64,000 nt of DNA from Plasmodium brasilianum (Eukaryota > Apicomplexa > Aconoidasida > Haemosporida > Plasmodiidae). This document shows positions 52,401 to 64,000 of this stretch, in pieces. The stretch lies in assembly GCF_023973825.1 (NCBI RefSeq), contig NC_090124.1, positions 2,473,501 to 2,537,500 of the forward strand, read 5' to 3'. The first letter of the stretch is position 1, and every line of letters begins with the position of its first letter. A program made the translations under genes and the position numbers. The notes under the pieces were generated by a model. It did no database searches, was not told the DNA's origin, and saw nothing but the letters and a program-made list of their open reading frames with translations.

Positions 52401-52434
<34 letters not shown>
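52401..52434 (+). repeat. (TA)17 microsatellite
   Basis: Perfect TA dinucleotide array of 34 bases, the longest in the window. Confidence 0.95.
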
Positions 52435-52437
<3 letters not shown>

Positions 52438-53720
52438 CATACATGTTTAATAGTTATTTTACTAATTTTATAAGCTATTTAATGTTATAATTAAAATATT
52501 ACTCTCTATTATGTATATAAGGATTACTTATATAAGGATAGGTTATATGATTTTTTGTGAATTTTATTTATGAGCTTTTTACAGTAAATACCTCTAATTT
52601 TTTAAAACTGCTCTATTGTAATTTTAAAAATAAAATTAAGATTAATATTACTATTTAATTTGTTAAACTTGAGGTACGTACTATTGAAAATGTATTACAT
52701 ATCCAAGAAAAATATTAAGAATTACATTTATTAGCATAAATACAGCTAAAACTCAGCATCTTGAATTTAATATTTGTAAATAAATACAAAAGAAATATTG
52801 GTCTTTTTGTTAATGAAAATTGTAGTAAGAACATTAATTGTTTTTTTCTTTATAAATATATAAAGTTATGATATTTTACGAAATAATATTTTTTATGCAT
52901 TTGATATATATACATACATAAGGATTTTGTACTAGGATTATGATTAAAGGAAGGATATTATAAAATTGCGTTAGTACAATTTTAAATTTAAGGAGATATG
53001 TTAGTAGAATATTATTAATTTGTTTATTACAGAGTTTTACTAATGAAAGAAAGATTAAATACATATATTACATTCTTGTTACAATTGCTTAATTGTACTA
53101 CGTAGGAATCACTTAACAATTTAGTATAAAATAATTCAATAATCAAAAAATATGTATTTTTATTCTTGATTGAATTAAACTAATACATATTTAGCTTAAG
53201 AACATTATGATGCTATTATATTTTATAAAATAATTTATGTATATCGTCACTTTTTTTTTCTGTAATCTAATTTCATCTAAATACACATAAATATATATAT
53301 ATATATGTAAATAAAATAAAAAAAATTATGTTTGTAAAATTAAAAATCTTTAATTTAAAAATTATAGTATAAAATATATATAATTAAAATTTATACTGTA
53401 ATAATAAAAGATGAATCTTTAATTAGTCTTAAAATATATATTTTATCATATATTATTTATTATATTTATTATTTTAAAATATGTTATAAAACAAACATGA
53501 ATACATATTTTCGCCTAGTAACCGAGGGCGGTAATATTAATTACACAAAGCAATGTGTCATATATTGTTATTTTCATCTATTATTACTATTATTATAATA
53601 ATTAATACATTTCATGAAATAATAAAAAAATTTCAAAAACATAACTTATATAAAATAAAAATTATTAATTTGTAACATTTATGAAATAGTAATTATTCTA
53701 TTACTATAAAAACGAATTAA

Positions 53721-53765
53721 TTATCTATGTTATATATTATCTATATTCTATATAAACTCTCTATA
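53721..53765 (+). promoter_or_regulatory. Conserved fam-l/fam-m upstream element
   Basis: TTATCTATGTTATATATTAT followed by CTATATTCTATATAAACTCTC, about 413 bp upstream of the ATG at 54134. It is closest to the copies at 22511 and 26206 (TATTATCTATATTCTATA). Confidence 0.45.
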
Positions 53766-54133
53766 TATAAATATTTAGAAATCATTTTTTATTTTAAATA
53801 TTTTTAATAATAAAATTAATTAATTACTGCACTATATTACATAATTATTTTATTTTTTATTTATGAATATTTTTCAATGAACTAAAATTATTTTATTATT
53901 GAATAAATCATTTACATTGAAATAAGATTAGGTAAATAATTTATGATATATTCTAAAAACTTTTTTTGTCCTTGTATAAAATGTATTACACTTAATATAT
54001 TTTATTAGGTATTTACAAAGGACTAATAAATTTAATTTATAAAAAGTAATAATGCATTTTATCATTAAAAATATATTATATTAATATTGTTATTTTTTAC
54101 TTACTTTTTATATTAGAATATTAAAGATTTATT

Positions 54134-54999
54134 ATGGAACAAAAATTAAGTTATTCTTATTTATTAAAATATATGCTTTCATAGGTTTAACTTGGATATG
54201 TGTCTTAGAAATAACGTAATAAAAAATAATTAATAAGGAAATATTTATTTTAAATATTCTTACTATATTATTTTTATTAATACTGTTCTATAACATGAAT
54301 TATTTATTATTTAAATTAAAAATACATTGATTTTTTAGGGAAAGTTTAACAAATATTTTATGGAAACTACAATAATGATAGAAAATTAGGTATAAGAAAA
54401 TATCGATTATTAGCAAAATATAAACTAGATAAGGATTCAAATATTGCGCATTTAAAAGAGGGTTCACAAAATAATGAAAGGAGCAAAAAAAATTATGTAT
54501 CTAGTAATGAAAAATGGGCCAACGAAAAGAACAAAAAATTAATAGAAATTTATTAAATAAGGCGCAATATTATACAGAAGTTGTGGATTATTGGAATGTT
54601 CGATGGAAAACATTTCCATTTTGAAAAAAAATGGATAAAAAAAAAGATTATGATAATTTTTTGAAAAAAAAGAGGAGAATTTGTGATATAGCTTTAAAAA
54701 AAATAAAATTTAGAAGTTACAGTTTTGGAGTTGCTCAATTTTTTATTTTTTTCTTATTTGGTGTGGGATTATCAATATTACCAACATTCTGTTTTGAGTA
54801 GTATAAGAATGGTATTAAAAGTATCCCATTATTTGGTCAATTGTATGATTATAAAGCGTTGGGGAATTGAACAATTTTATATTATTTAGCATTATTTAGC
54901 GTAATTATGATTACGTTATCTGTTATGCTTATTATTGGATTGTACAAGATCTTAAGAAATAATGAAAAATATAACAAAATTAAATTAATGACGGAGTAA
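54134..54999 (+). pseudogene. fam-l: fam-l pseudogene
   Basis: Exon 1 has one A fewer in the EQKIK codons, so the frame shifts at once (MEQKLSYSYLL...stop). The donor region reads ACGTAATAAAA instead of ATGGTATGATAA. Exon 2 after GATTTTTTAG still shows KYRLLAKYKLDKDSN, RNLLNKAQYYTEVVDY, FDGKHFHFEKKW, FLKKKRRICDIALKKIKFRSYSFGV and, at the end, LRNNEKYNKIKLMTE with stop at 54997-54999, but in several frames and with a TAG after FCFE between the membrane segments. Many single-base indels in A runs mark it as a well-decayed pseudogene. Confidence 0.85.
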
Positions 55000-57249
55000 A
55001 TTGTTAATCAGCTATATATTTTTTTGTAATGAATTTAAATATGACGAAATAATTGTAGTATTTTTAATGACATACTTAATAAGCATATATATAATTACTA
55101 ATGATTTATAGGTGCACATATGTATATTGAACACCTTAATAAACAATAATAATTAAATATCATTTACGTTTATTTTATTATTAGAATGTTTTAAAGTTTT
55201 CGAATTTGGATTTTGATTAGTGTTTTTACCTTATCTAGATGTTATGGTATAATATATATATTTGTGTATTTAAATATATTTCTATAAATATATATATTTA
55301 TGCTTTAAAATAAATATATAACTGAATAGTTCAAATAATTATGTAACTGCTATGATATATATTTGTACTAAACTATTTTTCTTTTTATTTTGTATCTTTT
55401 TCTGGTCTAATATTATTGTTTTATCAGGTTTTTAAGAAAATCAGTTATTGATTTTAAATTAAAAATAGATATGCCGTCTTTTGTATTCTACATACGGAAA
55501 TGAATGTTTTATATTAAATTGATATATATATGTATAAATGTATATATTTTAATTAAAAAAAGACTTAATAATTATTATATAATATACATATTTAATAAAT
55601 ATTCAACAAATTATATTTATTGTAGAAGTAATTTAAACTAGCTTTTAGTTTTTTTTTTTAATTCTATAAATGTGAAAATATAAATATATAATAAAAAAAC
55701 CTACCTTTTCCATTATGTATTATTTATAAATGATTAATGACTTGGAAATTCTAAATCATTAAAATTAAATAAATATCTAAAACAGATTATCATTTATTAT
55801 CGTTCTTAATAATACAATTATTTCTATTTTGTATAAATAAATTAAATATATATTTTACTGAAATTACTATATAAATGAACTATATATTATATTTTTATTT
55901 TTATATCATTAATATATTAAATTAATGAATTAAACTTATTCAGATATTTGTAGATCATTTTTTTGAGATACTTTTTTTTTTTTTTTAATATTATTTATAT
56001 TCATATCATATAACATCTCTTTGGTATAATTATTATCATTTTTATTTAAGTAATACAAAATTTAAATTAACTACGTTTCCCATTTATTATTTCATGGAAA
56101 TAATTTAATAACTAACGAATCAAATATTTTTAACAGTATAAAAATCATAAGTATTTTGTTCTCATATAAAAGGGAGTTTGTATTTTTAACATAAAAGGAA
56201 TAAGATTAAAATGACATATTCTCAAATGCATAGGTTAAGTAATTGTATAACTACAACTTATTTCTTTTTGGTTATGAGAAAAAATTAGGAATTTCTATAA
56301 TTCAGTAATGATGTATATTTTAATAATTTAAGTAATTATATTTTTTTTTTTTTTTCATCTTAATTCAATATGCCCTTTTTTACGCATAATTATTGAAAGT
56401 CTTTGAAAAAGTTATCATTTTCTTCACTGTAAATTATCATAGTTCTCGGAACTACTTTTTAATAATTATTTTCATTTTATTGAAAGCTCTATATTTATTT
56501 AATTTTATATGTGAATGCTTTAATCTTAATAGTTCTTATTATTTCTATTTCATTCTTTTGAACAATTTTTATAAATTCACCAATTAATTCTGAAAACATA
56601 TAGTTATCATAATTTTGATCATTTTAAATGTACTTATGTGTGAAATATTACATATTATGTAGTTTTTCTTAGAAAAATTATTAATATGACATTATTTATA
56701 GATTTTTTGATGCATTTTGTCGAGTATTAATTTTTTTTTTTGTTTGCATATACGAGATTTTACATTTATAAAGTATGCTATATATAAAATGCAAGAGTAT
56801 AAAACACAATTTGTACATTTCCTTGTAAAATATGTAAATTAAATTTTTATTAAAAATTTATTAATTTATATTAATATATAGTTTCAAAACAAATTTTAAT
56901 TTACTTTTTTAGTACATAGGTAATTCTTCAAGTTGGTGTTACAAAATAAAAAGGAAATTATATAGTATTTATTCTAGATTAGAATCTTTGTTTTTAATAT
57001 ACAGTAATTAAAAATAGATACGTACTTTTACCTAATATTAAATATAAAATAAAAAGTTTCAAGGTATTCTAATATAACATAATAGCCTTCACATATTGTT
57101 CTTTTTCACTCAATGTTTTATATAAAATTCCGCTTATAAAAAAAAACTAATCTCAAATTATTGATACCATTATTTATACTTATAATTTATAAAAAACTAA
57201 AAAAAAAGAAATATATCTAATAAACTGTTAATAATAGGTAATTACTATT
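55000..57249. other. Gene-free spacer, fam 3' flank
   Basis: Shared 3' flank to about 56 kb (GTTATGGTATAATATATATATTTGTG near 55240). A 64-codon frame at 56393-56587 is Phe/Ile-rich and not supported. Nothing else is recognisable. Confidence 0.5.
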
Positions 57250-58400
57250 TTCTGCATAAACGTAAAAGGATCCAAAAGCCTATGTTGTCAATGAGATTGT
57301 AAAAAGGGTAGCTGAAATCAAGAAATGGTCATACATGTAAATAGAAATATATTTAAAAAAAAAAAAGCATAAAAAATGTATTATGAATATAAATATAGAA
57401 GTATCATATCAATGAATAAATGATAAATGAGTATTTAAAAAGTGATATTATTTAGAAATATATGTAGGATTACTTGGAAAACATGAAAAAAAAACAACTA
57501 TATATATTGTATAAAATGAGTTTAATTTGAATTTAAAAAATGCGTTATGAAATTTTAATTTATTATACAAATATAAAACGAGTTATGGAATAAAATAGTA
57601 GGCAACCATATAAGTTCAATTACATAATTAAAAGATTATATGGAAAGAATGAATAAGAAAACTTATGTATATATAAGAGGATAAGTGAACATTATGAACT
57701 GTAAATTTCACTGCTTTATATTTTGTAGAGAAAATGTAGAAATATGAATAAATAAATGACTAATGAAGAAATTATTCATAATAGAATAATATTTTAAATG
57801 ATGATTTATGAAATTGATTAAGATATATAAAAGAGAAATACATATGTGTGGTATCGGAGTTAAAGAATGTTCGTTAACAATAATTTAGGAAGTTTAAAAG
57901 ATAAAGAAGATTTCAATGAATTTCATAATTGTAAAATAAAAATTCTAACGACGCAATTATTTGCAATAATATATATAATGAAATTAGAAGAATATATGAA
58001 TAAAGTATACACACAGTACAAAATGTTTCTATTTATATTTACCAATCAAAAATATGAAAAGTTTAAATTATTTCAATATAAAATAAAATCCTTCAGATAC
58101 AAAGGAAGATATAAAATAATCATGTTAAACATGATGAAAAAAATGAATTGTAAATATATAAGCTTGAAGAACTTTTTGTCAAGGTAAGAACATTTTTGAC
58201 GAGGAATTATTATTAAAAAGAATCATTTTGGTTTAAACATGCTAATTTATCTGAATTAAAAAAAAAATTTATGAATACAAATACTATAAGAGTAATAGAG
58301 AAAAGCTTACAAAGGCGTAACCACAAGAAAATATGTGACATGAAAGAGAATGAAGAAATAATGAAATAAATTGTCTATACATTGTTCCTGATAAAAGAAC
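57250..58400 (+). other. A-rich tract, possible relic of a larger coding gene
   Basis: The plus strand is purine-rich here, unlike the spacers on either side, as is typical of the sense strand of Plasmodium genes. At 57265-57340 one frame reads DPKAYVVNEIVKRVAEIKKW before a stop. At 57867-58187 a 106-codon frame is Lys/Tyr/Met-rich with FNEFHNCKIKIL and LEEYMNKVYTQYKMFLF. Frames between them are broken. The family was not recognised; a decayed helical invasion or exported protein gene is possible but unproven. It could also be chance, given the composition. Confidence 0.3.
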
Positions 58401-59484
58401 AATAAAAAAAATATGCAAATATTCTAATAGATTATGTAAAAGCATATATCAAATAACTGATTCCTTTTGGAAAAAAATATTTTTTATTACGTATTGAAAA
58501 AATAATCGTAATAATATATATATTTGAAAATTACTTTATTTTTTCAGCTTGTTTATTTTATTGTTCATCAGAATATATATTAACATTTATTCTCTATATA
58601 TATGATTAAAAAAAAAAAAATTATATATTAAGTATGCAATTTTAAAATAATACATTTACACATAATATTATAAATTATATATAATTAATAAGAAATTTAA
58701 AAAATTGTTATAGAAAAACAAAAAATTATAATTTATTCACCAATAAGATAAGAAAAGTTTTATATATTTGGTTGCATATAATACATTAAATATTTTAAAT
58801 ATATTATAGAACATTAAAGAATGATATTGTTATAATTAATATATCATATGATGTTATGCTAAAATTTTGATTTTTGTATTTGTCATTATTAATATTATTA
58901 TTAATTAATAACATTAAACAATAATAAGTTTTTCCAATATATAATATTTATACAATTATATTAATAATAAAACATTGTCAAAATTAGTTATAATCATTTC
59001 GATGTAGAGAACAGTGTAATATAAATATTCTATATATTCTATATTCTACATATACTATAGTATTTACAGTTAATATTCTGCATCAACTCAATATTTATAA
59101 ATATGAAAAAATTTTATATTTTTTTATTATTTTATTTTTTAAAGTTTTAATTTAAAACATTATTTAGTTACTCTATTAAATAATTTAATCAAATATTCAC
59201 AATGTTTAGGGATAAATTCAAGTCATTCTATTTTATTTAAAATTAGTTTTTTAAAAATAAAATTAAAATTAAAATTACATAATATACATTTAATGTTATT
59301 TATATTTGTCTCTATTGTCAAAAAAATTATATATATATATTTTATGATGCTTTTAAGAAAAAATAAAATAGAATAAAAAAAAGAAATTAAATCATTAATA
59401 AGTTATCCTTCAACATTAAATTAATACTTTACTATTGTTAATTTATTATCTTATGAATATATTAAAATATAAGTAATTAACATC
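58401..59484. other. 5' flank of fam-m copy
   Basis: AT-rich flank ending at the mutated start of the next fam-m copy. It holds the conserved upstream element near 59003 and no gene. Confidence 0.55.
59003..59060 (+). promoter_or_regulatory. Conserved fam-l/fam-m upstream element
   Basis: TAGAGAACAGTGTAATATAA followed by ATATTCTATATATTCTATATTC, 482 bp before the ancestral start position 59485. The upstream AAAATTAGTTATAATCATTTCGATG aligns with the copies at 11757 and 44570. Confidence 0.5.
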
Positions 59485-59496
59485 AAGGAACAAACA

Positions 59497-60471
59497 ATGA
59501 AGTTACTCTTATTTATTAAAATTGTCGCCTTTGTCCTATTAACTTGGATTTCCCAATTTTATAATTATTCTGTAAGGAAATATTTTTAAATTAAGTTTGT
59601 TTCATTCAAAATTTTGTGTGTTTTTTTTATTAATACTTTTTGTTTGAATAAAATTAATTATTATTTTAAATAATGAATATACACTTTGTTTTTTTAGAGC
59701 AAGTGGAACACATGTTTTGAAGAGAAATACAATCATGATACAATATTTTGTGGAAAATATTATCGATTACTAGCAAAATGTACAAAGGATAAATATTCAA
59801 GTAATGTACGTTTAATACAAGAGATACCAAATAACGGAATACAAGAAAAATATAATATACATGAGAGCGAAATGGGGATCAGAGGAAAAAATAAAATATC
59901 ACATAGAACTTCATTAAAGAATGAGAAATACCATAAAAATTTTATGAAAAATAAATGCTGTATATTTGAAACCAAAAAATATTCCCATTTAGAAAAAAAA
60001 ATATTCAAGGAACTTGATTATGAGAATTATCTTAAAAACAATAGGACGATTAGTGATAAACTTTACAAAAAAATAATATGTAAAAAGTACGGATTACGAC
60101 TTGTATTACCTTTATTAATGTTTGTTCTGTTACCAATATCTTTCATATTAGATTATTCTTGTTATTATGGGTTTATAAGTTGATTATTTTACTTTTTGAC
60201 AATGTTAATACCAGACTGGTTAAAGAAATTTCATGAAATTCTGAGGACTTCTTATTTAAGTTGGATTTTTAAGAATGGAGAAAGGAGTGTGACAGAGCTA
60301 AAGGGTAATAAAATGGTAACGACTGTTACTTCATCTTATGTAAGCAGTTTTTTTGTTTATCTAATTTATGTGTTACCTTTTATTATATTGGGTGTCACAC
60401 TTATATTATGGATTGTTTATTACCATAAAAAAGTTAAAAAATTTGAAAATATCAAGTTCACGAAAAAATAA
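59497..60471 (+). pseudogene. fam-m: fam-m copy with one in-frame stop
   Basis: The usual start codon has become AAG (59485-59487). The first in-frame ATG is at 59497-59499, giving MKLLLFIKIVAFVLLTW and a leader four residues shorter. Exon 1 ends at 59571 before GTAAGG; exon 2 starts at 59698 after TTTTTTTAG. Exon 2 has an RLLAK motif, FETKKYSHLEKKIFKELDY, and KKYGLRLVLPLLMF membrane segment 1. A TGA at 60181-60183 follows CYYGFIS. The same frame continues without a break for another 96 codons through PDWLKKFHEIL, membrane segment 2 and IVYYHKKVKKFENIKFTKK. Either a very young pseudogene, a sequencing error at one base, or a truncated one-membrane-segment protein. Confidence 0.8.
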
Positions 60472-63029
60472 TTAAATGCTAATGTATATATTTATTTTTA
60501 TAAAGAAGTTGTTGATGTGAAGTAATATTTATAATATATTTAGTCATCTATTTATTAAATGTAGCAATAATTACTTAAATTTTACAAATAAACCTGCATA
60601 TATGTGTCATCTTTTATACAAAAGTGTAAAATAAATTCTTAACTTTTTTGTGAATTTTAACCTTTTAATATATTTCAATTCTTAACATAAAATATTATAT
60701 CAGCTTAAATATATATGTAATAATATATATTTTTTTTCCTATTTAAATTCATTTTTATAAAAGTCTTTTATATATATGAACTAACATCAATATAATATAA
60801 AAAAATTCATATAATATTATAGAATTCTTGTGATAATTTATATTGTAACCAATAAGTTCTTTCTATTGTATATACGGTTGAAGTAAAAAATTATTATTTT
60901 TTTAGGTTATTACGAAAATGTATTACTGGTTTTAAATTAGAAGTAAAAGTATACTCTTCGGCTTTTAACGATATATTGTAAATGCATCTTGTTTTGTTGG
61001 TATTTGTGCATATTTTTTTTGTGTTAAGTAAAAAACATAATATAACATCTATAAAATACGTTTTATAAAAAATATGTTACAAAACATAATTATTAAAAAA
61101 ATTATTATAGTGCACTTTTATTATCTTATAGATAATATAAAATTGAAGTTATAAATATATAATAAACAAAAATTATTATTGAAAATTGATTATATATATT
61201 CATTTACTAGCTTATGGAACTATATATTTGCAATTACAATAACTTGATAGTATTATTTATTTCTAAATTTAATTAAGGTATTATTAAATATTGAACTGTA
61301 TAATTTTATGTATGTTATATTTAAAATTTATAAAAAAATAAAATGTATATAATTTTTATGTATTACATTATTATAATATTAATTAAATGAATTATATGTA
61401 AACATATATTAATGTATAATATATATAAATTCTTTTTTTTTTTATAATAATAAAATATTATATATATATGCACGAAGTTATATTATCATTAATAGTAATG
61501 AAAAAATATACATTTTTACTCTAATATCACATAGTTATTATTTTTTGAATATATTTCTTATTTTTCATATATATAAAGATATGGAGTAAGGACATAATAT
61601 AATTTTAAAAATATATATAAATTTGAATATTATCTTTATTCAAAATTAATAATATATAAATATATATAATGCTCATACATTGAATAGAATGAAATTCCAA
61701 AAAATATAGATTATGTATTTTTAGATAATTCTTAGATATATAATTTTTATTTTGGTTACATAAATTTTATATTGTTAAATTAAGAAGTGCCATATTTTTT
61801 GCGCAAGTTTTAATTAATTAAGTGTAATGTATATTATTTTATATATGAAAGTTTTTCTAGTAATTTTCATGAATAAATTTTATATATTAAATTTTTTTTA
61901 ATGGATTCAAATAAAAATTATAAGATAATTTTATTATGCGTTTTAGTTATCACATTTACTTGCAATTAAAAAGTATTTTTTAACTATTAAAATAACACGA
62001 GCATGTTTTTTTGTTTGAATAAATATACTAAAAAGATAGAAAATATGAGAATTATCAATGCGAATTAATCTGTATTGTGAAAGTGAAGAGATTTATAATA
62101 AAAATTTTAATATAAAATATTTATTTGTAATTTTTTTTTATAATATTAATTATTACGCTATTTTATTAAAATATTTTCTTTTGTTTATGCAATATAATAT
62201 GTAAAATAATTATATTATAATAATATTTTTTTTTTTGAATTATACAATATTTTCTTTTAGTTTTATTTATAAGAGATAAAAAAGAAATATTCTATAAAAA
62301 TGAAAAAATTTGACGTTATATTAATTCATACTGTTACATATTTAGGTGTATATGAAAAATAAAATAACTAAATATTAACTTATAACACAATGTAAATTAT
62401 TACATAAATTATATTATCATAATTTTATTCCCATATATCTATCAGTAGGTGTCTCAAATCTTCAATATTAAAAATGTAAACTTATTTTAATTTTTGTTTT
62501 TTTTTTAACAATTAAAGAAATTTATTATATTATATATTTTACATAAATATGTATTCAAAAATTTTTATCTTTTATTTTTTAATCATCTATTAATATTTAA
62601 TAATATTAATAATTGATAATTAAAAAGGTACGGTTTATATGGAAAAAATTGAGAAATGATATTAAATTAAAGAAAAAACATTCCTACCGGGTGCAAAAGA
62701 GAGATGTATTACTAAAAGACTCTTTAATATAATGTATAAAAACTATTTTAATTAGAACTGTATAATTAAATGAAATATTATCATAATAAAAATTTTTCAT
62801 ATCATTTAAAAGACATATTTGTAAATTATTTATTTTTATCCCTTAAGATCATTAGTTTTCCATTTATATATATTTTTATAGGGTTCATGAATTTTTTATG
62901 ACACAACATTCTCGTTTATTACAGTGCCGAGGAGGGAAACTAGTAAATTATATTGAGTAGATTTAGCATTGAAATAGAAAATTAAGTTAAATTTTCTACG
63001 ATCAAAAAAAAAAAAGAACAATGTTTTTT
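60472..63029. other. Spacer, fam 3' flank
   Basis: Shared 3' flank near 60640-60700 (TTCTTAACTTTTTTGTGAATTTTAACC). The rest is AT-rich without coding potential. A short less-simple stretch at about 62915-62950 (CAGTGCCGAGGAGGGAAACTAG) lies just before the duplicated block. Confidence 0.55.
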
Positions 63030-64000
63030 TTTAATTGTGCGTGTTACTGTTGTTCTTTTAATTATAACTATATTTATTATTTTTTTTTTAACCTTGTTTG
63101 AATTTTTTTTCAAATGTGAACATACGTTTATGATTAAAAGATACAAATTACATATGTATATATTTCTAAAATGTTATTTACTTAATAATTTAACTTCTCA
63201 TTTTCATCTCACTCTTTTATCTCTCCGTTTTACCTCAAATTTTTTTTTTTTGCATTTAATTTTCTAAAAATTAAAATATAAAATATTATTAAATATAAAT
63301 AAAATTATCGCATGCGAAAATTTTCTGAAATAAGATAAAGCATAACTTGCATTTCGTAATTGTTACAAAGTTCCTGAATTGTTAGTATTACTTTGGTGTG
63401 TTATAACAATTATTATGATATATGTAAATATAATTCTAAATTTTGCTTTATTTTTTGTGTTTGGTGTATTGCTTTTCATTGTAGGTCTAGATATTAATTG
63501 AGTTTACATGCATAAATTTTAATAATTTAAAAAGAAAGAAATGCAAAAATTAATAATATGCATATGTAAACCTTATAAATATGGTAATCCTAAGCATTTC
63601 TATATATTTTTTTAGGTTATAGGTATATGTATCAAGAAAACCTATTCATCCTGTAAGGTTTTTACGCCTATAAAGTAGAAAATAAAGAAGAAGCAATATC
63701 ATATCTTACGAGATGCTGCATTAGTGACTCAAAAAAAAAGAAAATAAGAAAAATAAAAAAAAGTAACATAACAAGAAATGTTATTTATAATAATACAAAA
63801 TATATAACTATAACAGTAAAATTTTGGAGTGATTTTTCTTTTCCCCTCTTCTTTCTATGTTAACAAAGCAATTACAAATTTTTTTTTAAGGAGGAAGATA
63901 GATCTACATATACATATTTTATGAAAAAGAGATAAAAAGAAAAAAGGGAAATTTAACTGTTTGCAACGTTTCTTTAATTTATTATTGCTTCCCATATTTG
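63030..64000. repeat. Duplicated subtelomeric non-coding block, copy 2
   Basis: Counterpart of 49150-50100, with the same islands in the same order and direction. These are TGAATTTTTTTTC near 63099; CATTTTCATCTCACTCTTTTATCTCTCCGTTTTACC near 63200; TGGTGTATTGCTTTTCATTGTAGG, then ATATTAATTGAG and ATGCATAAATTTTAATAA near 63462-63523; TCAAGAAAACCTATTCATCCTGTAAGG near 63632; and GCAATTACAAATTTTTTTTTAAGG with ATTTTATGAAAAAGAGA near 63868-63933. It is cut by the window edge, so its full length is unknown. A 76-codon frame at 63037-63267 is not matched in copy 1 and is not called. Confidence 0.65.

Larger units (their letters stand above)
51635..54133. other. Gene-free spacer with simple repeats
   Basis: Opens with a 21-base T run (51635-51655) and holds a (TA)17 array at 52401-52434. 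The conserved fam upstream element for the copy at 54134 is near 53721. A 62-codon minus-strand frame at 52876-53064 is not supported. Confidence 0.55.

Noticed and set aside
1..64000. Telomere repeats, tRNA/rRNA genes, CRISPR arrays, transposons
   Set aside because: No run of TTTAGGG-type repeats, no cloverleaf-like G+C-rich segment, no regularly spaced repeat array and no transposase frame was seen.

Overview
This window is extremely AT-rich eukaryotic DNA (by eye well over 80% A+T). It carries short two- to four-exon genes with GT...AG introns of roughly 70-150 bp. The gene families are those of malaria-parasite subtelomeres: a tryptophan-rich antigen (TRAg), an STP1 gene, a PIR gene and many fam-l and fam-m genes. 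Fam-l and fam-m are known as expanded families of Plasmodium malariae, so the best assignment is a P. malariae (or P. malariae-like/P. brasilianum) subtelomere. No telomere repeat array, tRNA, rRNA or CRISPR array is visible. All assignments come from reading the sequence and from family knowledge; no database search was run.

Layout. 1-517: tail of a broken fam-l copy cut by the window edge. 4460-5440 (minus): intact two-exon TRAg gene. 8144-10745 (minus): STP1 gene with a frameshift and internal stops, almost certainly a pseudogene. 12246-27521 (plus): an array of five fam-m/fam-l copies about 3-4 kb apart (broken fam-m, two intact divergent fam-m-like genes, intact fam-m, broken fam-l). 27522-32762: gene-poor spacer. 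32763-34646 (plus): intact three-exon PIR gene. 34647-38265: spacer. 38266-46015 (plus): broken fam-m-like copy, broken fam-l copy, intact fam-m gene. 46016-54133: spacer holding a non-coding block at about 49.15-50.1 kb that recurs at 63.03-64.0 kb. 54134-60471 (plus): broken fam-l copy, then a fam-m copy with a lost start codon and one in-frame TGA.

How it works together. These are exported or surface-protein families rather than a metabolic pathway. Each fam-l/fam-m copy has the same plan: a 29-codon hydrophobic exon 1, a short intron, then exon 2 with a basic/Asn-rich stretch and two membrane segments near the C-terminus. Flanks are duplicated with the genes, including a block 413-482 bp upstream of nine starts that is the best candidate regulatory element here. 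All four fam-l copies are dead, while four of seven fam-m copies look translatable, so the locus is a mosaic of live genes and a pseudogene reservoir.
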